Below are positions 23,501 through 35,900 of a stretch of DNA of 64,000 nucleotides, one piece after another. Each line of letters opens with the position of its first letter. Within the stretch, counting starts at the first letter, position 1. The notes below the pieces were generated by a model, which was given only the letters and a program-made list of their open reading frames with translations, made no database searches and was not told where the DNA came from. The position numbers and the translations under genes were made by a program. Source of the stretch: Chamaecrista fasciculata (lineage: Eukaryota; Streptophyta; Magnoliopsida; Fabales; Fabaceae); the NCBI GenBank assembly GCA_003254925.1, contig QANZ01020782.1:23434-87433 (forward strand), written 5' to 3'.

Positions 23501-26500
23501 GTCTTAATTTTCTGTTTCATTGAACAATTTTCTATTTTGAAGAATGGCATTGTGAAGATGATCTAGAGCATAAAGAAAGATATTCTCTGATTACAATAAA
23601 CATTATGCAATCACTCACTGAAATGTTGGAAGTCTGTTGGATTAAGATTTTAATTTACTCAATTTACTTCTGTTGGAACATGGAGTAGTTTTTTGTTTTT
23701 GAAAAAAAGAAGAAGAAAGGATAGCCCTACTTTCAGATTTGTTTCTTTTGTAGAAGTATTTCCTTTCCAATTGTCAAGAGTTTAGGTGTATTCTTTTGAA
23801 ATTTCATTTATTGATGACATGTTTGTCATTCTTGTTTTCTTTGCATATTCTGGTATCTATCTGTGAACTTGATGTTTAAAACTATTAAGTTTGGTGGTTT
23901 TCATCTACAGTTTTTGAACATCATCTGAAATTTTCTATTTACAGGCAGATGCAAGGGAGATCTTCTTCTCCTCATCTCACTCCTAGTCGAGAAATGGCAG
24001 TTAATGGCAATCAAAAGGAAGATTCAGTTGAAAGCATGGAAGGGAGAGGTAATGTAGGCATGTCATCTCCTGTCATCAAAGATCCTAGAGAATCCAGTTT
24101 GGAAGATAAAGATGCTGATCTTGATGAGCCTGGGACTGCTGATGAAAGTTCGAAAGTGGAAAAGGAGGAATTTGATAGAAATTCAGTGGATAAAAGAGAT
24201 ACCCTAAAGGACAGGGAAGGAAAGAGACAGAAATTAACATCTCGAGATGATGAACCACTAACTGATGAACCAGATGATTGGGAGAACTCAAAAGCGGCAA
24301 GAAGTAGTGATAACAGCAAAGCAAGTTCTGTAAGGAGCAGGGGCTATCAGAAGCGGCAGGATGCTTACGAGGAGGAAGTAATACAGGATGCTCAGTCTGC
24401 TCATCTGGGTGCTAATAGAAGGCACCTCGATGAAAATGAATCAGATCTCCGTAGGAGAGAGCATGAGGGAAGGCAGGAGCCTGAAAGAAGTCGCTTATTA
24501 CCTAAAGGTAGAGAGGAATCATACCCTTACAAGGAGCGGAATCCTAATTCCACCCAGCAATTACACATGAAGTCTGATGGTTTCGGTAGGCAAAAAGATA
24601 GGGATAATTCTGACATAGCTTGGGCAAGAAGGGATGATGATCCCTATGGTAGAAGAGTTAGAAATGATGAACCTAGGAAGAGGGATAGTAGGGGAAAGCT
24701 TCGAGAGAATGAGAGAAGTGATAGAGAAGATAGCCTTCATTCGAGGAAACAGTTGGATAATGGTAGCTATAAGGTTCCATATGACAAGGACATTGGGTTA
24801 AGAGACTCAGGACTCAGGGAAAGAGATGATGGCTTGAAGAGTAGGTATGAAACCATTGAAGATTACCATAGCAAGAGGAGGAAGGATGAGGAGTATCTAA
24901 GGAGGGAACATATTGATAAAGAAGATATTTTGCATGGCTACAGAGAGACTGCCAGTCGACGTAGGAGGGAAAGAGATGTAGTGTTGGATCCACGGAAGAG
25001 AAATGACCAACCAAGAAGTAGAGATAATTTAGATGATTATTATGCTACCAGGCAGAAGGAAGACGGATTGCTACTGAAGGAGAGGGCTGATAGGCAGAGA
25101 GACATGGAGGAGTGGCATCGGGTAAAGCAGTCCCATGAAGAGCATCCATCAAAGCGCGCAAGAGAAGATGGAAGGAGTGCTGTAAGAAGTGGACGAGGAG
25201 CTGAAGAAAAAACATGGGTTGGTCATGTTAGGGCTCCAGATGAGCATAAAGTTTCTGTCAAAGAGTACCAATCTAGAGACACAATGCGACCCAGTGAACA
25301 GTTGAAGAGAAGGGATCGAATTCAGGATGAAAGTCAGCATCATAAGGGGCGTGATGATGCTCATACCCGTGGAAATCAATATGGTACTGATGAAAAGCGA
25401 TCTAGGCGGGAAAGGTCAGGTAGTCGCAGTGATCGTGTTGCTAATGCTTCAGATAATCAGAGAGTTCATGAGAGAAAGCATAAAGAGGGAGCAAGGAGAA
25501 GCAAGGAATCTGATGTTAGTGATCATAACAGTGTAGGCCTGCCAAAGAAAAATCAGGATGATCCAAGTGGTCAGGCTCAGACAAACAGGAAGGTAAATTG
25601 CTTATTGTAACAATGTGAAACTCTATTTGGAAAGTCAAGTTTTCTTTACTTGATTTTGATCTGTCTCTGCCATGTAAAATATGACGGTGATCGAAAATTA
25701 TAGAAAGTTCAAATTTGATGAGCTGGCCATAATAATGTAAATGATGCTGCTATGGTTTTTCCAAATTGAGTTTTCTGTTCAAGGCCAAATATTTCTATAG
25801 CAAGTTGGGCATGATGAAGAAAAACTTGTTCTGTATTTGCATGCATTCTATTGCCCCTAATTGCCACTGGGAGAAAAGTAAAAAATATAAGTTATGCTGT
25901 TGAAACAAACTTTTTTGTTTGTTTGTTGAGATTGTTGACTTTGAAGATTGGGCTTGTAAAAACAGTTGGAATTTTGAATAGAAGACAATCAGTTTGGGTA
26001 TCATAAAATCCAGAAAGTGTTGGTACAATGTTATGCATACACTTATGCTTAAGCTTTCAACAGAAAAGAAAAAAAAAAAAAAAGATATGCCTAAGCAGTT
26101 TGACAGCTTATGACATGCTATTATTCATATATATTGAAAGGTATTCTACTGTTTGGGATATTTGTTATGAGTTGTGACTCTTATTACTAATTATTACATG
26201 TCAGTGATAAGCTTGATGGCACTGGAAAGTGATTTGAAGAAATCTTCTTGTGATTGCCTTGAGTTTCTCAGGACAATCTGGTTTTAAGCTTAGTCTCATT
26301 TTGCATATCTTCCCTTCATGTTCTACAACTGGACGTGAGCCCATCGTACAGATATGTGTGATGGAACTTGTACTTTACAGATGGATTTATATCTGCGATA
26401 TTATGTAATAATGATATCAAATAAGCAGAGTTTTGGTGTTGATTTTGTGGGACATTTGGATGAATGAGTTGCTGTTTCTTATTTAGCTGGATTGTTATTT

Positions 26501-27290
26501 ATTATTAATCTTTTTATTGGACACTTGGATTTCTTTTCAACCACAGTTAGGGTTGCTGTTCCCTCCTCCTCAAAGTGATTGTCAAGTGATCCTCTGTTTA
26601 ATTCTTGTCTTTTTTTTGCAAGCTCTTGCCGATGTTGGGATTTTAGACAGGTATCATTTGTTGGCTATTATTACTATTAATTTAATGATATATATGTTTT
26701 TTTTCTTTTTTTTTTGGTATCTGAAGGGGTTGAAAGGATCCACCGATGAAGGACGCGCTGAACAAGAGATTCCAGGGCATCGTTTGTCCAGAAAACATCA
26801 GGAAGATGTTTCCTCAGATGATGAACAACAAGATTCTCGAAGAGGACGCTCTAAATTGGAACGCTGGACAAGTCATAAGGAAAGGGACTTCAGTATGAGT
26901 GGCAAGCCATCGTCGTCCTTGAAATTCAAAGATGTTGATAAAAATAATAATGACGGAACTTCTGAGGCTGGGAAACATGTGGATGAATCTCTCAAAACAG
27001 TTGACGTGGCTGATAATCAACACCGCTCATCGGCTGAAGGGAAGGAGTCTGTAGATATGGAGAGTATGGATGCTGATACAAAGGGCTCCGGGGATCGGCA
27101 TATTGACACAGTTGAGAAGCTGAAGAAACGCAGTGAGCGGTTCAAGCTTCCAATGCCAAGTGAAAAAGAGGCTCTGACTATCAAAAAGCTGGAGAGTGAA
27201 CCATTGCCTTCTGCCAAAAGTGAAAATCCTGTAGATTCAGAGGTCAAGCAAGAGCGACCAGCTCGAAAAAGAAGGTGGATCAGTAGCTAA
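17505..27290 (+). CDS. FIPS5: FIP1-like polyadenylation factor, copy A
   Basis: FIP1 is a subunit of the cleavage and polyadenylation factor (CPSF) that links poly(A) polymerase to pre-mRNA in the nucleus. Nine exons with GT-AG borders keep phase: 17505-18449, 20751-21016, 21920-22046, 22125-22193, 22312-22452, 22638-22739, 22848-23185, 23945-25592 and 26727-27290, giving 1399 residues. The start MDDDDEFGDLYTDVLLPF is the family N-terminus. An acidic patch (DSEDDLQIVLND) precedes the FIP1 motif at residues about 404-446 (KPWKYPGVDASDFFNFGLNE). Residues about 660-1210 are Arg/Asp/Glu/Ser-rich like SR proteins, and a conserved tail (RSERFKLPMPSEKEALTIKK, ending ARKRRWISS) closes it. The plant-specific long FIP1[V] type (Arabidopsis FIPS5, about 1200 residues) is the closest match. 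Intron 1 (2.3 kb) contains an assembly gap. Confidence 0.9.
19240..19268. other. assembly gap of 29 N flanked by poly-G
   Basis: A run of N lies in intron 1 of FIP1 copy A. It is preceded by about eleven G and followed by about fourteen G. Long G runs on both sides of a gap suggest a sequencing or assembly artefact or an unresolved homopolymer, not a biological feature. Confidence 0.9.
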
Positions 27291-29177
27291 ACGGGAAATC
27301 TGGGATCTGACAATTATTTAGCCGAAATTCACTGTGATCTCTGGAGATCTTTGGCATGCCAGCCGTGCAATTATCTATCTATGTTGAAGACAGCATCTGT
27401 AGGGTTTGAGATGTGATTTGTACTTGAGTAATGTCATTTTTGTAACCATGCTTCCAACATATTACATTACACATTATGTATATACAGGTAAGAACATAAA
27501 AATTGGAACTTGTCACTATAGGTGACACATTTTTCTAGTCTGGGTTGAGGATTATGTTGGATTTTTCACTAGGGATGGATGCAATATGTGACATTCAGAA
27601 ACCATTGACATGGCTGGTGAGGCATGACATGAGCCTTGTCGCCTGGCAGGTCCAAGGATATGAAGATTCAATGAAAAACTGGAAACATCATGCTGCAGGA
27701 CTGGCCTAAGATGTCAGAGATGATCTCTCTTCTGTAGATTATAGGCAAATTCTGATGACTATTTTATTATCTCTTTTGCCTTTATTTTTTTATTCCCGGG
27801 AATTATTACACTGTAGGTCAAGCCTTCAATGTAGTTAGGGACCTAATGAGATGTAACATTTATGGAATATAAACAAGTAATGAAAGAGATTGACCACAAC
27901 ATTAGTGCCATTTCAAATCTCACATTACTATTTATATTTAAAGGAGTCCATACACAAGTAATCAATTTTTACTAAAGTTGGAAGAGAGTTTTATGCATTT
28001 TAGCTATTTTATTTTTTGGGTGTATAAGAAAATGAGTGAATTATATGTGATTTTCAGTTTTGAGTGGAGAATCCATCTGTTGAACATTCAGGGTTAAGCA
28101 AAAAGCCCCATCTGAATATAGTGTATCAATTGGATTTATTGTTAGAAATTCCTTAAACAAAACACAAGCTTCATAGTCATAAAATTGTGCCCTATCTTGA
28201 ATCATTTTATGCCTAAACCTTAATTTAAAATGCAATTAACCATTAAAAAGTTGTCAAAAGGTTGGGGTCATGAAATTCACTTCTTACAAATAGAAGATGG
28301 ATATACTAACAAATGAAGCTATATAACAATTCTCAATTCTCAAAGGCACATGTCATAGATTCCTTAAAAGATGAGAGATTATACGCCACTCGAAAGAATA
28401 CATGTCTGAGATACAATACATAACAAAAAAAAAAAAGATTACTTACAACAAGATTCAAAGCAAAAAAAAAAATGCANCTTACAACAAGATTCAAATAAAA
28501 AAAAATGCAACAAATTCTTTTATCCACCAATAACATATTAAATTGAGAGCCTATGCAAAGAGGGGGGAAAACCATCTCTTATAGGCTCTCAATTGAGTAC
28601 CATGGAAATGCTGGCCAATAAACAAAAAATTATCAGCTCTAATTGATAATATTTCCACCACAACAATCTCCATTATTTCACAATTATGTCCTATTTGTAG
28701 GATTGACATATAATGTGTACACATATTGAAGATTATTGCCATGCATGCAGGCCAAGCCTTTTCTGTTTTCTCCTTCTGCTTTAATAGTACTGTCTTCTTT
28801 CTGCATACATACATATATCAGTAAGTTCACCCTGAACACAGAACACAATCATCTTGATGATAGTACAGAAATGGAAGATGTGGAAATAGAGGTATCTCCT
28901 CTTGACCTCAAATTAGAATCAAACGAAGATTTAACAATCATCTTGCTGGAGTTGTTGTTCTTCTCAAAAGGCAAAGGCTTTAATGTCTCACATGAGACTC
29001 GCTATGCCTGTCTTTGTTAAGCCTTCGCTTTTTGAAGACTAAAATAGAACAAAAAAATAGTTTGAGGACTAAAATAAAACTAACCCCATAGTTTGAGGAC
29101 CAAAATGAACATTTAACCATAATTAAATTTTGAACTTGTGTTCAAATTGTTAGTTTGTTGAAAATCTAATAATAAAA
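27291..29177. other. 3' flank of FIP1-A and spacer before FIP1-B
   Basis: This holds the 3' untranslated region of copy A and AT-rich spacer. A short tandem duplication (acttacaacaagattcaaa...aaaatgca) occurs at about 28440-28510 with a single N at 28477. Degenerate 'gaggactaaaat' words occur at 29036-29110. No further gene is recognised. Confidence 0.5.
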
Positions 29178-29835
29178 CAAAGGCAAAAGACCCTTTCGTG
29201 CCCCTAAAATTTGAGGTCAGTTTCAGTTATGCCCCTAACGTTTGTTTTGTGTCAATTATGCCCCCAATGTGAAACGTTGGTGTCAATTATATCCTAACCT
29301 CAATTTTTTTTGGGCTAAAGTCCTATTTTGGTCCCTCAAGTTTGCTCAAAGTTCCGTTTTGGTCCCTCAAGTCTCTGGCGAACTTTCCGACGAGATACAC
29401 GACGGCCTCAACAACTACGAAAACTCTTAATCCAAGGTTTTTTTACCTCTTGAGTTCAATGACGGCCTCCATTTTGCGAAAAATGATTGGCAAGCTGCCG
29501 AAAAATACACAATCGCCGTAAATCATATTTTCGGTCATTTGTTTGCAAAATGAAGGCCGCCATTGAACTCAGGAGGTCAAAAAATCTTAGATTAGGAGTT
29601 TTCGTAGTCGTCGGGGTCAGGGACCTAAAAGTACAATGGAAATATGCTGAGGTGTCGCTATTTTATGACGTGACATGTTTTTTTTTAATATAACGGGATC
29701 TGACGTGGACATAATGAGACACATCAACGTCCGTTATGCTTAGACGTTTCAAAAATTCGAGGACCGACACTGAGGGACCTATCTGCCAGTGCCTACAAAA
29801 TTGAGGGACCGGCTTGCTAGTTTAGTCTTTAAAGA
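29178..29835. repeat. composite of inverted-repeat element remnants
   Basis: At 29178-29310 the sequence (caaaagaccctttcgtgccc, then 'ttatgcccctaacgttt') matches the terminus of the element at 6575. From about 29311 a different unit (ttttggtccctcaagt) begins. A hairpin with arms near 29410-29500 and 29535-29600 follows (aactacgaaaactcttaatc pairs with gattaggagttttcgtagtc; ttgagttcaatgacggcctc pairs with gaaggccgccattgaactca). The region ends with 'ggaccggcttgctagtttag'. It is probably a nested and truncated set of MITEs just upstream of FIP1-B. Confidence 0.55.
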
Positions 29836-29993
29836 ATTTTTGATTTTGCTTCTTCTTTCTTGTATACTTCGCCTTCGTGAATCTTGAAATTGTTATAAAT
29901 TCTTTGGCATTGTCAAAACCTCCTCATCTTCGTGATTTATACTTTATATTTTCTCTTCAAATTTCGTACCTCTCTGCGTCGAAAACTCCTCCC

Positions 29994-32900
29994 ATGGAAG
30001 ACGACGATGAATTCGGAGATTTATACTCCGACGTCCTATTGCCCTTTGCTTCTTCGTCTTCCGCCGCACCTCATTGTTCGTCTCCCAGGCCTTCGATCGA
30101 TCTCAATCTCAATCTCCACACCGATCGACAAGAAGAGCTCGTCCGTATGGCTCCATACCCTAATTCGGCTGTTCCTTCTCAGTCCTTGGGTCAAACCACA
30201 TCCCCAAACCATGGCGAATCCGTCATCGATGATGCTTTCAAATCTAAGCAAGAGCAATCAGTTGGAGAGGCGATGGTTCTTGAACGTGCGGAAGAGGAAT
30301 TGGGTAAGTTATCTAGCGTTAATGATGATGTGCACGGTGAAGGTGCTGTGAAAGAAAAGGATTCGATGGACATGGATGTGAAATTTGATATCGAGGAAAA
30401 CGGCGACGGAGTTGAAGTTGTGGGTCCCGGGCCAATTATTCCTGGGTTATCAAGTGATGCCGGCGTATTGGCTCCTTTAGCCGGAAGGATCGACGAGAAT
30501 GGTGACAGAGGTCAGGGCGATGAATGGGACAGTGATAGTGACAGTGAGGATGATTTGCAGATAGTGTTAAATGACAACAACCATATGAACATGGAAAGAG
30601 CTGGAATGGCGGCTGATGGCGACGACGACGACAATGTAGATGACGACCCAAATCAGGCTGTGGAAAAGCAAGAGTGGGGCGAGAATGCAACTCAACCTGC
30701 GGATGGTGAGAGGAAGGATATGGGCGATTCAACAAAAGCCAGTGGGGGCGTGATGGTGGCCCCAAAAATTGGTTATAACAATCATGCGTATCATCCATTT
30801 CATTCGCAGTTTAAGGTCAGTTTATGGAGTCTTATGTTGCTTGTAAGGCAATCAATGACGTGTATTTGGGGTTTCTTGTTGCCCCCTTCTATACTTTATT
30901 ATAAAGAATTAGAGCGTTGCTGTTTAGGCTTGTCATTGTACAATTACATTGCTTCATTTGTTGTTGAAATGAAATTTGATGATTTCAAGATAGCCAGCAT
31001 TATTTCTTTCTTGCACGTTAGTAACAGATAGCTGCTAATGTAACATCAATCAAGAATCAAGATCAAACAATAAAACAACAACAACAACAAAATGAGAATG
31101 CTTCTGCCTATCTTAAATAGTGATCTTATAGATAGGCAAAAGAGTATTTGATGTCAGTTTGTAAGTAGTTTTAATTATTGAGGCTTACACGCATGAAAAG
31201 GTGAATGCCGATCTCTTTTTTAATCACTTATGGAATGAAAATAACTGTTCTTCTCAGTGTCCTAGTTGAGGTTTGAGTTCAAGGACCAGACAATCATAGC
31301 AAATATTTTTTTTTGTTATATTATTAAATATTTATTTTTTCTGTTCTGTAACAAAACCTTGTGCGGTGTGGAGTGGGTGATCCTCTCCTCGGTGATTCTT
31401 CAGTTGCATCCTGGATGTGTATATACAATGGTAATAACCCCCTCACCCCTCGGGCCAAAAAAAAAAAATTTTTGCATACTCATCCACCATTGGAGGTATG
31501 CATGGAGCTGTTACTATACTGAAGGTTCGTTGTTGCGCATCACTATGCTAAATCTTCAATCAAATTGACATTCTTTATCTTGGGGTGTCTTTGATTATTA
31601 TAATAAATCAACTGATGATTTGCTCTTTCCTACAGTGGTTTAAACTGTAAAGCAATTTTCCTGGACTAAATTCTCTGATAAGAAACTGATGATTTCACAT
31701 CTAATTTATGACCTACAAAGGAAAAAGGATAAGAAAAACAGAAAGTAAACAGGCTACCTTTTATTGTTTATAAATGATTGAAGAATGCGGATCTTTAAAT
31801 TCAAGAAATGGTGTAAAAGTATTGCTTATATCTTGTGCATAACCATATAATCATAGTTTATGCTGTTTGAGCAGTGGCTGCTACTTCTTCATTTGTACAT
31901 ATATCTTGTGAGGTAATTTAAATCAAGCAGTTGGTTACAACTTCGTTTTGGTATTGATGATCACATCAATAGAAATCATTTCTGAGATATTTTCACTCCA
32001 TATGGTACTACTGGGGACGCAGAGACTGAGATAACTCTGGTTCATTTTTGTTTTTGAAGCCTCAGCTGGTTTTGTTCATAGAGAACTGGTTATATTAATG
32101 AATAAACACTGATATTTTCATTGGACCCTACATTATCCCTCTCCCTTGACAAGTTTGAAATCTTCAAGAAAAGACATTATTCCTCATTATTACATATCCG
32201 TTTTTATCTAGTCTACAGGGTTTGTACCTCCTTGGCAACTTTTTCATATACTTAAGAAAAAAGAAAATAGGAAAAAAATTTGATTTGCCTGGAAGTATTT
32301 ATTCCCACTTTTGATGACTTTCATCTCCATATTTTCTTTACAGTCAGTAATTAGATCATCTGTTGGTTGTAATTCTATTTGTTTTTCTTTGTTTCTATTC
32401 TTATGTTGTTCAATTGTGGCTTTTCTCTGCAGGCCTTACGAAAATTGTTTTGTGGCTTTGTATGTATAGTTCTAATATTTTAGCTGCATGATAATACAGA
32501 AATGCTCTATTAACTTGTTTTCTATGATGCAGTATGTCAGACCTGGTGCAGCACCAATTCCTGGTGCAACTAATTCCACTCCAGGAGTATCAACTGGTCA
32601 GATTCGTCCTTTTAACATGGTTCCAGTGGCTGGTCGCGGAAGAGGGGACTGGAGACCACCTGGAGTAAAAGTCGCTGCTTCTTTGCAGAAAGGTTTTCAT
32701 GCAGGTCTTGGATTACCTGTGTGGGGCAACACCGCAGCAGGGCGGGGTTTTGGTGGTGGACTGGATTTTACACTTCCATCTCACAAGTAATCTTTTGTTT
32801 AACTGAACATTTTGTCTTTCCATGCATGAAGTGATCACATATTAATACTAATGAGTTAATGAATGGCAATGTTGCAAGTGGTTGAGTAGCAAAGGAATTA

Positions 32901-35900
32901 AGGGGGTTAAGGGGTGAACAGGGCAATGTTTGGTTAACACATGATTTTATTAGTGGGAGGAGGCTAACACCAGTTTGCGTCCTTTTTTTCAATTATTATT
33001 ATTATCTCTTGGTTTTTATGAGCATGTTTGACTTTGAAATGATTTTGATGTTCAGCATAAAGTGCTCACATGGTGAGTCAATGAGCTCTATTCAATGATT
33101 TGTACTGCATGAGAAAAAATTGAGGCCACAACACGCATTATGGCCTCTATCTATTGATCTGTTGATTTTATTATTTAAATTGTATTTTTTTGCTGGTGGG
33201 TTCCTTTTTTCAATGATCTGACTATCTATTAATAGCACCGCTCATTCTTATGGTTCATTGATTAATTGCATACTTTTTTTGAATGAACAGTTTTCCTGAC
33301 AATGACCTTGCTTACAATTAATAATTTTCAGTTTTTATGGAGTTCAGAATTGCATATATCATTCTGTAAGAGTGTCGAAATGTTAAAGATAGGTTAAATT
33401 CTGTTATCTCTGCATTTGATGCTCTTGGCAATCTTCCTTTGCTTCAGTAAATCTAAATCTAAGTTAACTGCTGATGAGTGCTTATTGAACCTTGACAATA
33501 ACTTTCAGGACTATATTTGATGTTGATATTGAGAGTTTTGAGGAGAAACCATGGAAATATCCCGGTGTTGATGCATCAGACTTTTTCAACTTTGACTTGA
33601 ATGGGGAGACTTGGAAAGATTATTGCAGAAAGCTGGTATGCTTTTTATGCTTATACTCTTGAAATATTTAATCGAGAGTGAATTTTTTTGTTTTTGCTTT
33701 TGGACTTCCTAGGAACAACTTCGCCTGGAGTCTACAATGCAAAGCAAAATCCGTGTTTACGAGTGTGGCCGAACCGAGCAGGTAAGATTTTGATACTGTA
33801 TTTTAAGGGGACTCTTCAGCATCTCATTTGTTGTGGTGTCAGTTGTGTAATGTCTTCCTATTTTTGTCTTTTTAACCTTTAATCTATTGAGTTGATACCA
33901 TTATTACCATTGCAGGAGTATGACCCAGATTTGCCCCCTGAATTAGCAGCAGCTACTGGTGTACAAGATTCTCGTGTTGAAAATGCAAATTCTATGAAGT
34001 CAGATATTGGACAAAGTGATCCTGTGAAAGGTTCTGGGCGTGTGAGGCCTCCACTAGTATGTGTTTAATTAATCATTTATTTTACTTTTTCAAAAATTAT
34101 GCTAGTAATTACTATCTTTGTTTTATTTTCCTTTCGTATTAATTCCAGATTAATACTTTTTTGGGGTTTGTTTGCTTTCTAGCATGAACATAGCTGGTTA
34201 AGATAATATTAAAGATTGGTGGTAGATTTATTGGCTTTCATTTCTTATTTTTTTGAGACTGAAGTCTGAATTTATATACTACCAGCCAACTGGGAGGGCA
34301 ATACAGGTGGAAAGTGGTAATGGCGACCGTCTTCCCACCATTGATACTCGACCTCCCAGAATCTGTGATTCAGATGCAATCATTGAGGTATTTGTACGGT
34401 TAATCATGTGCATGAACATCTCTGTTTTGTGCTAAGGATCTTCAATGTACACATCGCTAAAAATATTTGTGTGGGCAGATTGTTTTACAGGATTCTGCAG
34501 ATGATGATTCATATGCAGAGGTTGGTGTCCAAGATCAATCTGAGGGAGGAGAACCCCAGAGAGAGGATTTTCAAGGAGGTATACTCGGAGTTAATGATCC
34601 ACGGGCAGAGCATGAGTTTTTAAATGGGTTTCCGCAATATTATAATGGTAGAAAGAGAGATTTGGCTGGAAAAAAACTACAATTCATGAATGCTCCTGCT
34701 AGCATGCCTGGAGGCAGTGAAACTTTGCTCTTCCCTCGGGAAGAGCCCCAACTTTCCAGGCCCTTTGGTGGTAAATTTGGCTCCTCATATGGGGAAAGGT
34801 ATGGAAGAGTCTTGGATATGCCTATAGAATTGTATAATGCCAACCTGTATGTTGCTTTTTTCACCATGTTGAACTCCGTTCTGTTCCCTTCCTTTTATTG
34901 GATAAGCATCCATAATTCAGTTAATCCTGATATAAACTATAGGTTATTTACATGAATGAGGATGATGCTTTATTTTAATTTTCTGTTTCACTGATTGACT
35001 GCTTTGAGTAGTACTTCTTGAATTGGAGAATGATTTTCTGAATATGATCTAGAGCATAGAAACATACATGAGAGATCTCTTTTCATGTATAAAAGAAAGG
35101 CTGAATTTTAGATGTAGGAGTTTTTTTTCTTTTCCATGAACATATGCTTTTTCAATAGGAAGAGCTTCAAGTATATTTGTAAATGATTACGTTAATTCAA
35201 AGACATATTTGTAATTTTCTTCACATAGTTTGGTATCTCTTGGTGATGTTAATGTCTCAAACTATTAAGCTTTGGTAATTTCAACTGCAATAATGAATAG
35301 CATCTTGGTTTTTCTATTCTCAGGAAAATGCAAGGGAGAGCAAATTCTCTTATTACTACTCCTAGTCAAGAAACGGAGATTAATGACAACAAAAGAGAAG
35401 ATTCATTTGAAAGCATGGAAGGGAGAGATAGCGCACTTTTATCATCTCCTATCATTAAGGATGCTAGAGAGTCCAGAATGGAAATGGAGGATAAAGATTC
35501 TGATAATGTTGAATTTGGGACAGCTAATGAAAGTTCCAAAATGGAAAAGGTGGAAATGGATCCAAATACAGTCGACAAAAGTGACACCCTCACGGACAGG
35601 GAAGAGAAGAGGGAGAAATCAACATCTCGAGTTGAGGAGCCGCTACTTGATGAAGTTGGTGATGTGGAAAACTCAAAACCTGCAAGTAGTGATAACAGCT
35701 TAGCGAGTTGGGTAAGGAGCAAGGATTATAAAAAGCAGCAAGATGAGAAGGAAGGAGTTCAGGATGCACAATCAGCAGGTCTGGGTGGTCATAGAAAGCA
35801 CCCTGATGATTATGAGGATGATTTCCATAGAAGAGGGCATGATGGAAGGAAAGAACCTGAAAGAAATCGCCCAATACCTAAAAGCAGAGAGGAATCACAT

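Noticed and set aside
26517-26726. Upstream extension of the last FIP1-A exon
   Set aside because: The frame is open by chance. The acceptor at 26725-26726 matches the corresponding exon of copy B, and the upstream residues are hydrophobic and unlike the family.
29487-29693. A 68-codon frame in the hairpin region before FIP1-B
   Set aside because: It spans the loop of an inverted repeat and shows no conserved motif, so it is not supported as a gene.
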